In this document: in pieces, positions 53,505 through 62,266 of the stretch
Layout of the letters: every line of letters starts with the position of its first letter
Position numbering within the stretch: the stretch's first letter is position 1
DNA from: Microbacterium sp. LCT-H2
GTDB lineage: Bacteria > Actinomycetota > Actinomycetes > Actinomycetales > Microbacteriaceae
DNA: 64,000 bases
Direction: 5' to 3'
Assembly: GCF_001866135.1 (NCBI RefSeq)
Contig: NZ_MODW01000002.1
Location: 518,917-582,916 of the forward strand
Translations under genes and position numbers: made by a program
The notes under the pieces: model-generated
The model's input: the letters and a program-made list of their open reading frames with translations, nothing else
Told to the model about the DNA's origin: nothing
Database searches by the model: none

Positions 53505-53615
53505 GACCCTGCTCCGGCTGCACGACCCGGGAGCAGATGCACGACGGAATCCTCGGAACGGGTGGGCCACCGAATCCGGATCGTGCAGGCGACTCCGCAG
53601 AAGCTTGAGCTGGAG

Positions 53616-53658
53616 ACGACGAAGCGGGCCCGGGAAGAACCCGGACCCGCCTCGTCGT
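53616..53658. terminator. Terminator between lysR and glpK
   Basis: ACGACGA-a-GCGGG-c-CCGGG and CCCGG-a-CCCGC-ct-CGTCGT fold around an AAGAA loop. It sits 8 nt from the glpK stop and serves the convergent pair. Confidence 0.7.
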
Positions 53659-53665
53659 GTGGCGA

Positions 53666-55180
53666 TCAGCGCACGTCGTCGTCGACCCAGTCCATCGACT
53701 TCGTGACGGCCTTGCGCCACAGGCGCAGCTGGCGGTCGCGCTCGGCCTCGTCGAGCGAGGGCTCCCAGCGGCGGTCCTCCTGCCAGTTCGCGGACAGGTC
53801 GTCGAGGCCGCTCCAGAAGCCGACCGCGAGGCCCGCGGCGTAGGCCGCACCGAGCGCGGTGGTCTCCGCCACGACCGGCCGCACGACCGGGACGCCGAGG
53901 ATGTCGGCCTGGAACTGCATGAGCGCGTCGTTGGCGACCATGCCGCCGTCGACCTTGAGCTCGCTGAGGTCCACTCCGGCGTCCGCGTTGACCGCGTCGA
54001 GCACGTCGCGGGTCTGGAAGGCCACGGCCTCCAGCGCAGCGCGCGCGATGTGGTTCTTGTTCGCGTAGCGGGTGAGGCCGACGATCGCGCCACGGGCGTC
54101 CGGACGCCAGTAGGGGGCGAAGAGACCCGAGAACGCGGGGACGATGTACACGCCGCCATTGTCCTGGACCTTCTCGGCCAGCTCCTCGACCTCGGGAGCG
54201 GAGGAGATGATGCCGAGCTGGTCGCGCAGCCACTGGATGAGCGATCCGGTGACGGCGATCGACCCCTCCAGCGCGTAGTGCGTGGGCTGGTCGCCGAGCT
54301 TGTAGCCGACGGTGGTGAGCAGCCCGTTCTTCGAGCGGACGATCTCCTCGCCCGTGTTGAAGATGAGGAAGCATCCCGTGCCGTAGGTGTTCTTGCTCTC
54401 GCCCTTCTGGAACGCGGCCTGTCCGAACGTCGCCGCCTGCTGGTCGCCGAGGATGCCGGCGATCGGCGTCTCGCGGAGCAGCGACGAGCTCTCGGCCGCG
54501 CCGTAGACCTCGGAGGAGGAGCGGATCTCCGGCATCATCGAGCGCGGCACGCCGAACGCCTCGAGGATGTCGTCGCGCCACTCCAGCGTCTCGAGGTCCA
54601 TGAACATCGTGCGCGAGGCGTTGGTGACGTCTGTCGCGTGCACGCCGCCGTCGACGCCGCCCGTGAGGTTCCACAGGACCCAGGAGTCGGTCGTGCCGAA
54701 GAGCAGGTCTCCGGCCTCGGCCTTCTCGCGGGCACCTTCGACGTTCTCCAGGATCCAGGTGATCTTGGTGCCGGAGAAGTAGGTCGCCAGCGGGAGGCCG
54801 ACGATCGACTTGAACCGGTCGACGCCTTCGTCGCCCGCGAGGCGGTTGACGATCTCCTGCGTACGGGTGTCCTGCCAGACGATGGCGTTGTAGACCGGCT
54901 TGCCCGTGGTCTTGTCCCACACGACGGCGGTCTCGCGCTGGTTCGTGATGCCCACGGCGGCGATGTCGTGGCGGGTGAGATCGGCGCGCCCGAGGGCCAG
55001 ACCGATCACCTCCTGGACGTTGCGCCAGATCTCGGCGGCGTCGTGCTCCACCCAGCCGGCCTTGGGAAGGATCTGCTCGTGCTCCTTCTGGCCGGTGGCG
55101 ACGATGCTGCCCTTCTTGTCGAAGATGATCGCGCGGCTCGACGTCGTTCCCTGGTCGATCGCGATGATGTAGTCAGCCAT
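53666..55180 (-). CDS. glpK: Glycerol kinase
   Basis: 504 residues, FGGY kinase. The N-terminal phosphate-binding [13 protein letters not shown] is followed by [28 protein letters not shown] (split) and the ATP-site [20 protein letters not shown]. It phosphorylates glycerol to sn-glycerol 3-phosphate. AAAGGAGAA lies just before the ATG. Third gene of the glpD-glpF-glpK locus, 36 nt after glpF. Confidence 0.97.
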   Translation of the reverse strand: MADYIIAIDQGTTSSRAIIFDKKGSIVATGQKEHEQILPKAGWVEHDAAEIWRNVQEVIGLALGRADLTRHDIAAVGITNQRETAVVWDKTTGKPVYNAIVWQDTRTQEIVNRLAGDEGVDRFKSIVGLPLATYFSGTKITWILENVEGAREKAEAGDLLFGTTDSWVLWNLTGGVDGGVHATDVTNASRTMFMDLETLEWRDDILEAFGVPRSMMPEIRSSSEVYGAAESSSLLRETPIAGILGDQQAATFGQAAFQKGESKNTYGTGCFLIFNTGEEIVRSKNGLLTTVGYKLGDQPTHYALEGSIAVTGSLIQWLRDQLGIISSAPEVEELAEKVQDNGGVYIVPAFSGLFAPYWRPDARGAIVGLTRYANKNHIARAALEAVAFQTRDVLDAVNADAGVDLSELKVDGGMVANDALMQFQADILGVPVVRPVVAETTALGAAYAAGLAVGFWSGLDDLSANWQEDRRWEPSLDEAERDRQLRLWRKAVTKSMDWVDDDVR

Positions 55181-55216
55181 GTGTTCTCCTTTGAATTCCC
55201 GAGGGGTTGAGGGGGA

Positions 55217-55972
55217 TCAGCCGGCGAGGCTGAGCAGGCCGGGGGCGGCGAGGGCGGCGATGACACCACCGATGAGCGGACCGACGACGGGCACCCACGA
55301 GTAGGACCAGTCGCTGGAACCCTTGCCCTGGATGGGGAGGATCGCGTGGGCGATGCGCGGACCGAGGTCACGAGCCGGGTTGATCGCGTAGCCGGTGGGG
55401 CCACCGAGCGACGCACCGATCGCGACCACCAGGAGGGCCACCGGAAGGGCGGTGAGCGGGCCGAGGCCACCGGGCGTGCCGACCTCAATGTCGCCGTAGT
55501 CCGCGAACGCGAAGATGACGAACACGAGGACGAACGTGCCGATGATCTCGGTGACGAGGTTCCAGCCGTACGAGCGGATGGCGGGGCCGGTGGAGAAGAC
55601 GCCGAGCTTGTTGGCGGCCTCCGGCTCCTGGTCGAAGTGCTGCTTGTAGGCGAGCCAGACCACGATCGCCCCGATGATCGCGCCGAGGAGCTCCGCGGCG
55701 GTCGCGGTGAGGAACATCGCGAAGGTGATCTTGCCGGCGACCAGTAGGCCGATGCCGACGGCCGGGTTCAGGATGGCGCCGGAGTACGCCGAGACGAGCA
55801 CACCCGCGAACACCGCGAGACCCCATCCCCAGTTGACCATCAGGAAGCCGCCGCCGAAGCCCTTGTTCTTCGCCAGGGCGACGTTCGCGACCACACCACA
55901 ACCGAGCAGGACCAGCATGGCGGTGCCGACGAGCTCGGAGAGGAAGTAGAGACCGAGATTGACGTCAGTCAT
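55217..55972 (-). CDS. glpF: Glycerol facilitator (MIP/aquaporin family)
   Basis: 251 residues, six membrane helices plus two re-entrant loops carrying the NPA boxes, LNPAVGIG at about 69 and INPARDLGPR at about 199. The Asp right after the second NPA-R (NPARD) is the mark of glycerol channels rather than water-only aquaporins. It lets glycerol diffuse into the cell, where GlpK traps it. Located between glpD and glpK. Confidence 0.94.
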   Translation of the reverse strand: MTDVNLGLYFLSELVGTAMLVLLGCGVVANVALAKNKGFGGGFLMVNWGWGLAVFAGVLVSAYSGAILNPAVGIGLLVAGKITFAMFLTATAAELLGAIIGAIVVWLAYKQHFDQEPEAANKLGVFSTGPAIRSYGWNLVTEIIGTFVLVFVIFAFADYGDIEVGTPGGLGPLTALPVALLVVAIGASLGGPTGYAINPARDLGPRIAHAILPIQGKGSSDWSYSWVPVVGPLIGGVIAALAAPGLLSLAG

Positions 55973-55993
55973 GTCTTCGTTGACCTTTCTTGC

Positions 55994-56029
55994 GGGTCGG
56001 GGCCCCTCTGCCCCGACCCCTTATGGGGT
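55994..56029 (-). promoter_or_regulatory. Mutually exclusive hairpins before glpF
   Basis: Hairpin 1 (in transcript order) is ACCCC-ATAA-GGGGT at 56029-56016. Hairpin 2 is GGGTCGGGGC with GCCCCGACCC at 56019-55994, stem 10 bp. They share the GGGT segment, so only one can form at a time. The region lies 22 nt before the glpF start and after the glpD stop, a natural place for differential expression within the locus. Confidence 0.45.
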
Positions 56030-56064
56030 AGCACCGCGAGGAGGGCGCGGTGGTCGGGGCCCCG

Positions 56065-57774
56065 TCAGCCGCGGGCGCGGGACGGGATGTGGAGTCCGTG
56101 TCGCTCGTTGAGCAGCACCCGCGTCTGCTCCACCTCGGCGTCGTGACGCTCGCGGTCCCAGCCGAGGAGTGGAGCCAGGGCGTCGGCGATCTCGTCGAGC
56201 ACCTCCGCTCGGGCGCCGCCGGTGAAGGCGATGCTCGTGCGGCGGAGGATGACGTCCTCGAGACGGGTGACCATCTCCTCGTTCACCATCCACTCCAGCT
56301 CGCGGGTCGAGAGGTCGCCGCCGGCGAGGGGCGCGTCGTCCCCCTGCTCGACGAAGGCCCACACGGCCGCTGCCCGGGTGCCGTAGCGCGCGAGGAGCTG
56401 GTCGGCGCGAGTGCCGGCGCCGGGGAGGTTCTCCTGGATCCAGATCCGCTTCGCCTTCTCGGTACGCGGGAACTCACGTCCGCCGCCGATCGCACGACCC
56501 GCCGTGGACACGGTGCGCGTGCGGCCGAGGAGGCCGAGGACAGTGTCGGAGAGGGATTCGCCGAGCGCGCGGAACGTGGTCCACTTGCCGCCCACGAGGC
56601 TCACCAGCGGAACGGCGCCCTGGCGGTCGACCTCGACGCGGTAGTCGCGGGAGACGAAGCCGGGAGCGGTGTCCTCGTGGCGGGGGAGCGGCCGGATGCC
56701 GGAGAAGTTGTAGACGATCTGCTCACGGGTCACCGAGATCGACGGGAACACGTGGTGGATGAGGTCGAAGAAGTAGTCGATCTCCTCTTCCGTGCACACC
56801 GGCACCTCGCGCGGGTCGGCGTCGATGTCCGTCGTGCCTACGAGGACGCGCCCCTTGAGCGGGTAGATCAGCACGATGCGACCGTCGGAGTGCTCGAAGA
56901 AGATCTCGCGTCCCCGCGTGGCCTCCAGCAGCTCGGGGTGGTCGAGCACGATGTGCGAGCCCTTGGTGCCGCCCATGAAGCGGGTGTCGGTGCCGAGGGC
57001 GTCGTTCGTGAGGTCGGTCCACGGGCCGGAGGCGTTCACGACGACATCCGCGGTCACGGTGAACTCGGTGCCGCTCTCCCGGTCGCGGAGGGTGATCTGC
57101 TCGCCGTCGCGGCCGATCGCCTCGACGTAGTTCAGAGCCACTGCGCCGGGGTGGCTCGCGCGGCCGTCCTGCAGCACATCGAGCGCGAGGCGCTCGGGGT
57201 CGTGCATCGACGCGTCGTAGTACGTCGCGGTGTACTTGATCTTCGGGTCCATCGACGGCAGCTCGGCCAGCGACTTCTTGCGGCCGAGGAAGCGGTGCCG
57301 GGGCACGGTGCCACCGTCGCGCGAGAACGTGTCGTAGATGGTGAGGCCGACCTTGATGAGGAAGGCGCCGCGCTCCTTCGGCTTCCCGCTCTTGTGCGTG
57401 AGGAAGCGGAGGGGAGCGGAGAGGATGCCCGAGAACGTCGAGTAGATCGGGATCGTGGTCTGCAGCGGCTTGACGTAGTGCGGAGCGATCTTGAGCAGCC
57501 CGTTGCGCTCCTCCACCGACTCCCGGACGAGGCGGAACTCGCCGTTCTCCAGGTAGCGGATGCCGCCGTGGATCATGTGGCTCGACGCCGCGGAGGCGCC
57601 GGAGGCGAAGTCGCCGCGCTCGACGAGGACGACGTCGACGCCCTGCAGGGCCAGGTCGCGGAACGTGGAGATGCCATTGATGCCGCCGCCGATGACGAGG
57701 ACACTGGTGCGCCCGGATTCGCGGAGCGCGCGGACCGCGTCCCGCTCCGGGGACGTGTGGGTGGAATCGATCAT
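56065..57774 (-). CDS. glpD: Aerobic glycerol-3-phosphate dehydrogenase
   Basis: 569 residues. The N-terminal FAD site is VLVIGGGINGISTFRDLA. Further motifs: ERGDFASGASAASSHMIHGG (family-specific) and LVSLVGGKWTTFRALGES. The C-terminal cap has TREQIVYNFSGIRPL. It oxidises glycerol 3-phosphate to dihydroxyacetone phosphate and passes electrons to quinone at the membrane. The ATG at 57774 has AGAGAGGG upstream. Divergent from the SorC-type regulator; first gene of the locus. Confidence 0.95.
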   Translation of the reverse strand: MIDSTHTSPERDAVRALRESGRTSVLVIGGGINGISTFRDLALQGVDVVLVERGDFASGASAASSHMIHGGIRYLENGEFRLVRESVEERNGLLKIAPHYVKPLQTTIPIYSTFSGILSAPLRFLTHKSGKPKERGAFLIKVGLTIYDTFSRDGGTVPRHRFLGRKKSLAELPSMDPKIKYTATYYDASMHDPERLALDVLQDGRASHPGAVALNYVEAIGRDGEQITLRDRESGTEFTVTADVVVNASGPWTDLTNDALGTDTRFMGGTKGSHIVLDHPELLEATRGREIFFEHSDGRIVLIYPLKGRVLVGTTDIDADPREVPVCTEEEIDYFFDLIHHVFPSISVTREQIVYNFSGIRPLPRHEDTAPGFVSRDYRVEVDRQGAVPLVSLVGGKWTTFRALGESLSDTVLGLLGRTRTVSTAGRAIGGGREFPRTEKAKRIWIQENLPGAGTRADQLLARYGTRAAAVWAFVEQGDDAPLAGGDLSTRELEWMVNEEMVTRLEDVILRRTSIAFTGGARAEVLDEIADALAPLLGWDRERHDAEVEQTRVLLNERHGLHIPSRARG

Positions 57775-57838
57775 CGTCGACCCTCTCTTCCTTGCTTGCC
57801 ACCAGCATCGACCTCTGTGACGCCGCGCGCAAGCTGGC

Positions 57839-57852
57839 TGCACATATGTGCA
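57839..57852. promoter_or_regulatory. Perfect 14-bp palindrome, operator candidate of the glp regulator
   Basis: TGCACATATGTGCA is a perfect palindrome in the 102-bp gap between divergent glpD and the regulator gene, 25 nt before the regulator start. The most likely binding site of that SorC-type protein. Confidence 0.6.
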
Positions 57853-57876
57853 AGGATCGAGGGAGAGGAGGTCATC

Positions 57877-58848
57877 ATGGCGGAATCCGGAGCGCCTTCG
57901 CGCGACGGGAAGCTGATCGCCGCGCTCACGGCTGCGCAGCTCTACTACATGCAGGACAAGACCATGGAGGTCATCGCGCAGGAGCTCGGAACCTCGCGAT
58001 CGTCCGTGTCGCGGCTGCTCAGCTTCGCGCGCGAGAGTGGCCTCGTCGACATCCGGATCAACTCGCCGCTGGAACGCCTCGGGATGCTCGAGCAGCGCAT
58101 CAGGGATCGCCACCGCGTCGTTGCGCACGTGGTTCCGATGGCCGAGATCGTGAGTGAGGTCGAGCGCCTGGAGCGGGTGGCGCTGACCGCCGGGCGACTG
58201 CTGTCCCAGTTCGTGGACTCGAACATGATCGTCGGCGTCGCCTGGGGGTCGACGATCAGCGCGGTCAGCCGCGGGCTCACCCAGAAGGAGACGCACAACA
58301 CGACATTCGTGCAGCTCAACGGCGCCGGGAACACCCAGACCAGCGGTGTGGAGTACTCCAGTGACATCCTGCAGCGCTTCGGCAGTGCGTTCGGGGCGCA
58401 GGTGCAGCAGTTCCCGGTCCCGGCGTTCTTCGACGACCCCGCCACCCGCGAGGCGATGTGGCGCGAGCGCAGCACCCGGCGCGTCCTGGACCTGCAGGCG
58501 AAGATGGACATCGCCGTGTTCAGTCTCGGCTCTCCGGCGGCAGAGGTGCCCAGCCGGGTCTACGTCGGCGGCTATCTCGGTCGGGAGGACTACCGCAGTC
58601 TGCGGGAGGACCACGCGATCGGCGACGTGGCGACGGTCTTCTTCCGCGCCGACGGCTCCTGGCGCGACATCCGGCTCAATGCACGGGCGACCGGCCCTGG
58701 ACTCGACCGGCTGCGCCGCGTTCCCCGACGCGTGTGCGTCGTCTCCGGCGTGCCGAAGCTCGCGAGCCTGCGTGCGGCGATCGCCGCCGAGCTCATCACC
58801 GACGTCGTGCTGGACGAGGGACTCGCACGCCGCCTCGTCGAGGACTGA
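57877..58848 (+). CDS. SorC family sugar-binding transcriptional regulator
   Basis: 323 residues. The N-terminal helix-turn-helix (about 16-55) is AQLYYMQDKTMEVIAQELG then SRSSVSRLLSFARESGLVDIRI. The C-terminal SorC effector domain (about 60-320) contains NMIVGVAWGSTISAVSRGL, VQLNGAGNTQ and VVLDEGLARRLVE. It would sense a phosphorylated sugar or polyol, probably glycerol 3-phosphate or dihydroxyacetone phosphate, judging by the divergent glpDFK genes. The ATG at 57877 has GAGAGGAGG upstream. Confidence 0.9.
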   Translation: MAESGAPSRDGKLIAALTAAQLYYMQDKTMEVIAQELGTSRSSVSRLLSFARESGLVDIRINSPLERLGMLEQRIRDRHRVVAHVVPMAEIVSEVERLERVALTAGRLLSQFVDSNMIVGVAWGSTISAVSRGLTQKETHNTTFVQLNGAGNTQTSGVEYSSDILQRFGSAFGAQVQQFPVPAFFDDPATREAMWRERSTRRVLDLQAKMDIAVFSLGSPAAEVPSRVYVGGYLGREDYRSLREDHAIGDVATVFFRADGSWRDIRLNARATGPGLDRLRRVPRRVCVVSGVPKLASLRAAIAAELITDVVLDEGLARRLVED

Positions 58849-58860
58849 GCGGCGCGGGGA

Positions 58861-60012
58861 TCACTCGCCTTCGATGGACGACTGCGGCCCCGTCCGGAAC
58901 TCGCGGATGAGGTGCTGGACGACAACGCGGAGATCGCCGTCCGTGGCGTCGGCGACCGCGAGCTGACGGGCGTAGCTCGCGCCGCCGTCGAGGATCGTCC
59001 CGATGCTGCCGAACTCACGGACGCATCCGAGCTCGACCGCGACCGGGGTGAGTTCCTCGATCTTCTCGGCGAGATGCTCGCGCACGGGGCGCTGCGTGCC
59101 GATCGTGTCGACGATGACCCGGGCGTCCAGGCCGTATCGGGCCGCGCGCCACTTGTTCTCGCGGTGGAACCACGCGGGGAGGTCGGGGAGGGCGGCCCCT
59201 TCGTCCAGGAGCCGGGAGAAGTGCTCGACGAGGACCTGCACGAGCGCGGCCACCGCGGCCATCTCGGAGAGGGTGGACAGGCCGTCGCACGCCCGGACCT
59301 CGATCGTGCCCCAGCGCGGAGCGGGACGGATGTCCCACCGCACCTCCGTGGCGTCGGCCATGACTCCGGTACGGACCATGTCGTCCAGGTAGCGCTCGAA
59401 CTCCGACCAGTCGCGCAGCGGCCAGGGAAGGCCGGCCGTGGGCAGCTGCTGGAAGACGAGAGCGCGGTTGGAGGCGTACCCCGTGCGTTCCCCGGCCCAG
59501 AACGGGCTGGACGCCGACAGCGCCTGCAGGTGGGGGAGATAGGCCGACAGTGCGTTGATGATGGGGAAGACCTTGCGCTGCTCGTCGACGCCCACGTGCA
59601 CGTGGATGCCCCAGATCATCATGTTGCGCCCCCACCACTGGGTGCGCTCGATCAGGCTGTGGTACCGCGTCTTGTCGGTCACCGACTGGTCGTACCACTG
59701 GGCGAACGGGTGGCTTCCGGCGGAGAGCAGCTCGATCCCTGCCGGGTCGGTGGCCGACCGCACCGCCGCGATCGCGTTCGCGATGTCGTCGACGGCGTGG
59801 GCCACGGAGTCGCCGATCCCGCTGGTCACCTCGATGGTGTTGGTGAGGAGCTCGCCGGTGACGGTGTGGCGTTCGTCTTCGCTCTCCGCCTCCAGCGCGG
59901 CGAGGAGCTCAGGCGCGCGACCGACGAGATCACCGGTCTCGGGATCGGCGAGCATGATCTCCCACTCGAGACCGACGGTGGAGCGGGCCGAAGCGGCGAA
60001 GTCGAGCTGCAC
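58861..60012 (-). CDS. Glutamate--cysteine ligase-like carboxylate-amine ligase (YbdK/GCS2)
   Basis: 383 residues from a GTG at 60012, VQLDFAASARSTVGLEWEIM. GCS2 family motifs: VGLEWEIML, NTIEVTSGI, HPFAQWYDQ, IWGIHVHVGVD, ALSASSPFW and FHRENKWRAARYGLDA. YbdK-type proteins have weak glutamate-cysteine ligase activity; in Actinobacteria related enzymes include EgtA. CAGACT 6 nt before the GTG supports this leaderless start. Divergent from rpsP. Substrate uncertain. Confidence 0.88.
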   Translation of the reverse strand: MQLDFAASARSTVGLEWEIMLADPETGDLVGRAPELLAALEAESEDERHTVTGELLTNTIEVTSGIGDSVAHAVDDIANAIAAVRSATDPAGIELLSAGSHPFAQWYDQSVTDKTRYHSLIERTQWWGRNMMIWGIHVHVGVDEQRKVFPIINALSAYLPHLQALSASSPFWAGERTGYASNRALVFQQLPTAGLPWPLRDWSEFERYLDDMVRTGVMADATEVRWDIRPAPRWGTIEVRACDGLSTLSEMAAVAALVQVLVEHFSRLLDEGAALPDLPAWFHRENKWRAARYGLDARVIVDTIGTQRPVREHLAEKIEELTPVAVELGCVREFGSIGTILDGGASYARQLAVADATDGDLRVVVQHLIREFRTGPQSSIEGE

Positions 60013-60094
60013 GGGGACAGTCTGACACGGGGCCGGGCCTGCTCCGCAACGCCGTGTCGCCGGGTTTCGCACCCGGCGCACGCATCTGGCAGAA

Positions 60095-60125
60095 TAGAGG
60101 GTCGGACGACGTGCTCGACCCTCTA
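60095..60125 (+). promoter_or_regulatory. rpsP leader hairpin
   Basis: TAGAGGGTCG (60095-60104) pairs perfectly with CGACCCTCTA (60116-60125) around an 11-nt loop, beside a CAGAAT -10-like box at 60090. The leader then runs on to the GTG at 60221, about 120 nt, and includes a GGGT/ACCC mini-hairpin near 60160. A candidate site for ribosomal-protein autoregulation or growth-rate control. Confidence 0.45.
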
Positions 60126-60220
60126 TCCAGCGCTCGTCCTCCTCATTTGAGCTTCCGCCGGGTGTGCACCCCACGCTCCAGGCGACCGGTTCGTTTCCTT
60201 CCACACCATTCAGGAGAATC

Positions 60221-60658
60221 GTGGCTGTCAAGATTCGTCTCAAGCGCATGGGCAAGATCCGCGCGCCGTACTACCGCATCGTCGTCGCCGACTCGCGCAC
60301 CAAGCGCGACGGTCGTGTGATCGAGGAGATCGGCAAGTACCACCCCACCGAGGAGCCCTCGTTCATCGAGGTCGACTCCGAGCGCGCGCAGTACTGGCTC
60401 TCTGTCGGCGCGCAGCCGACCGAGCAGGTCACCGCGATCCTCAAGATCACGGGCGACTGGGGCACCTTCAAGGGCGACAAGGACGCCAAGTCCACCCTCA
60501 AGGTCGCCGGCGAGAAGGTCGCATTCGAGGCCGACGCCTCGAAGAAGTCGGTCATCAAGCCCAAGGCGGAGAAGAAGGAGGAGGCCCCCGCTGCGGAGGC
60601 CCCCGCCGCCGACGCCGACGCGGAGGCCTCCGAGGCTTCCGCCGCCGACGCCGAGTAA
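60221..60658 (+). CDS. rpsP: 30S ribosomal protein S16
   Basis: 145 residues: [20 protein letters not shown] at the start, then [21 protein letters not shown], which is conserved S16. The C-terminal 40 residues ([19 protein letters not shown]) are an acidic/Ala-rich tail seen in Actinobacteria but not in E. coli S16 (82 residues). GTG start with CAGGAG 6 nt upstream. First gene of the rpsP-khpA-rimM-trmD operon. Confidence 0.96.
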   Translation: MAVKIRLKRMGKIRAPYYRIVVADSRTKRDGRVIEEIGKYHPTEEPSFIEVDSERAQYWLSVGAQPTEQVTAILKITGDWGTFKGDKDAKSTLKVAGEKVAFEADASKKSVIKPKAEKKEEAPAAEAPAADADAEASEASAADAE

Positions 60659-60664
60659 TCCATC

Positions 60665-60895
60665 GTGCTCGCCGCCGCGCTCGAACACATCGTCAAGGGG
60701 ATCGTCGATCACCCCGAAGACGTGCGCATCCACGAATCGTCGTCGCCGCGAGGCGACCTGCTCGAGGTGCGTGTGCACCCGGACGACCGTGGTCGCGTGA
60801 TCGGGCGCGGCGGCCGCACGGCCAAGGCCCTCCGTACCCTCGTCAGCGCTCTCGCCGACGGGCGTCGTGTCCGCGTCGATGTCGCGGACGACTGA
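60665..60895 (+). CDS. khpA: KH-domain RNA-binding protein KhpA
   Basis: 76 residues, one KH domain with the RNA-binding GxxG loop in VIGRGGRTAKALRTLV. The last residues (RVRVDVADD) complete the fold. KhpA binds structured RNA and affects division and rRNA/mRNA processing in Gram-positives. GTG start 6 nt after rpsP. Located between rpsP and rimM as in most Actinobacteria. Confidence 0.93.
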   Translation: MLAAALEHIVKGIVDHPEDVRIHESSSPRGDLLEVRVHPDDRGRVIGRGGRTAKALRTLVSALADGRRVRVDVADD

Positions 60896-60896
60896 C

Positions 60897-61496
60897 GTGG
60901 TGTCGCAGGACCGCACCCAGGGCCGTAATCAGCTGCGCGTCGGGCGCCTGGTCAAGGCCCACGGGCTCAAGGGCGCCCTGAAGCTCGAGCTCTACACCGA
61001 CAACCCGGAGCGGCGCTTCGTCCCCGGGGCCGCGTTCACGTTGCAGGTGCCCGAGGCATCTCCGTGGCACGGCAAGGAGATCGTCGTCCGCGAGTACCGC
61101 GTGATGAACGGGAACCCCGTCGTCTTCTTCGAGGACGTGGACGACCGGAATGCCGCCGAGAGCCTCGTCCGCGCCATCCTCTGGATGGATCAGGACGAGG
61201 ACGAGACCGAGGACAACGCCTGGTTCGACCACCAGCTCGTCGGTCTCGACGTCGTCCGCGACGAGGTGGTCATCGGCCGCGTGGTCCGGGTCGAGCACCT
61301 GCCCGCGCAGGACCTCCTGATCGTCAAGCCCACGTCGACCGGCAGCACGGACGAGGTGATGGTCCCGTTCGTCGAGGCCATCGTCCCCGCCGTCGAGGTC
61401 GCCGCCGGGCGCATCATCGTCACCCCGCCGGCCGGGCTCTTCGAGGAGCTTCCCGAGTCGGAGGATGAGACCACTCCCTCCGACACCGCCGAGTGA
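60897..61496 (+). CDS. rimM: Ribosome maturation factor RimM
   Basis: 199 residues. The RimM N-terminal domain is LRVGRLVKAHGLKGALKLELYTD and the PRC-barrel C-terminal domain contains DHQLVGLDVV, VEHLPAQDLLIV and MVPFVEAIVPAV. It assists assembly of the 30S head near S19. The start is uncertain: GTG at 60897 or 60900 follows the khpA stop by 1-4 nt, and an ATG at 60879 would overlap it by 17 nt. Confidence 0.94.
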   Translation: MVSQDRTQGRNQLRVGRLVKAHGLKGALKLELYTDNPERRFVPGAAFTLQVPEASPWHGKEIVVREYRVMNGNPVVFFEDVDDRNAAESLVRAILWMDQDEDETEDNAWFDHQLVGLDVVRDEVVIGRVVRVEHLPAQDLLIVKPTSTGSTDEVMVPFVEAIVPAVEVAAGRIIVTPPAGLFEELPESEDETTPSDTAE

Positions 61497-61515
61497 CCGC
61501 TGATACGGTTCCCCC

Positions 61516-62220
61516 GTGCGCATCGACGTCGTCTCCATCTTCCCGTCGTACTTCGACGGACTGACGCTCTCCCTGCTCGGCAAGGCCCGGGGCTCGGGCC
61601 TGCTCGACCTCCGGGTGCACGATCTCCGCGACTGGACCCACGACCGGCATCGCACCGTCGACGACACCCCCTACGGCGGGGGAGCGGGCATGGTCATGAA
61701 GCCGGAGCCGTGGGGTCTCGCGCTCGATGAGCTCACGGCGGATGCCACCCCCGCGCCGACCATCATCTTCCCGTCGCCGGCCGGGGAGGTCTTCACCCAG
61801 GCGACCGCGCGCGAGCTCGCGGGGCGCAACCATCTCGTGTTCGGCTGCGGCCGCTACGAGGGCATCGACGAGCGCGTCTTCGAGTATGCCGCCGAGCGTG
61901 GCGAGGTGCGGCTGCTGAGCCTCGGCGACTACGTCCTCAACGGCGGCGAGGTGGCGACGATGGCGATGATCGAGGCCATCGGCCGTCTGATCCCGGGTGT
62001 CGTCGGCAATCCGGAGAGCCTGGTCGAGGAGTCGCACGAGGACGGCCTCCTCGAGTACCCGTCGTACACGAAGCCGTCGGTGTGGCGGGAGCGCGCGGTC
62101 CCCGATGTCCTCCTCAGCGGCAACCACGGTGCGATCGCGGCATGGCGTCGCGAGCAGCAGTTCGTCCGCACCCGCCTGCGACGGCCTGACCTGCTTCCGG
62201 ACGCGCCGACCGGCGACTGA
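61516..62220 (+). CDS. trmD: tRNA (guanine(37)-N1)-methyltransferase
   Basis: 234 residues, SPOUT class with a deep trefoil knot: [13 protein letters not shown] and [20 protein letters not shown]. The start [15 protein letters not shown] is conserved. It methylates G37 of tRNAs reading CNN codons, preventing frameshifts. A TACGGT box lies exactly 6 nt before the GTG, so it has its own leaderless promoter within the rimM-trmD junction. rplS does not follow. Confidence 0.96.
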   Translation: MRIDVVSIFPSYFDGLTLSLLGKARGSGLLDLRVHDLRDWTHDRHRTVDDTPYGGGAGMVMKPEPWGLALDELTADATPAPTIIFPSPAGEVFTQATARELAGRNHLVFGCGRYEGIDERVFEYAAERGEVRLLSLGDYVLNGGEVATMAMIEAIGRLIPGVVGNPESLVEESHEDGLLEYPSYTKPSVWRERAVPDVLLSGNHGAIAAWRREQQFVRTRLRRPDLLPDAPTGD

Positions 62221-62266
62221 CCCGGCCGCACCCATCCGCCGTGACGACCGTTGTTAGCGTCGAGGC

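Noticed and set aside
56050..57876. Upstream extension of the SorC-type regulator
   Set aside because: It is antisense to glpD. The regulator has a good ribosome-binding site and family-typical start at 57877.
60164..60220. ATG start for rpsP 19 codons upstream
   Set aside because: S16 begins with (M/V)AVKIRLKR. The GTG at 60221 has CAGGAG before it, and the region upstream is a structured leader.
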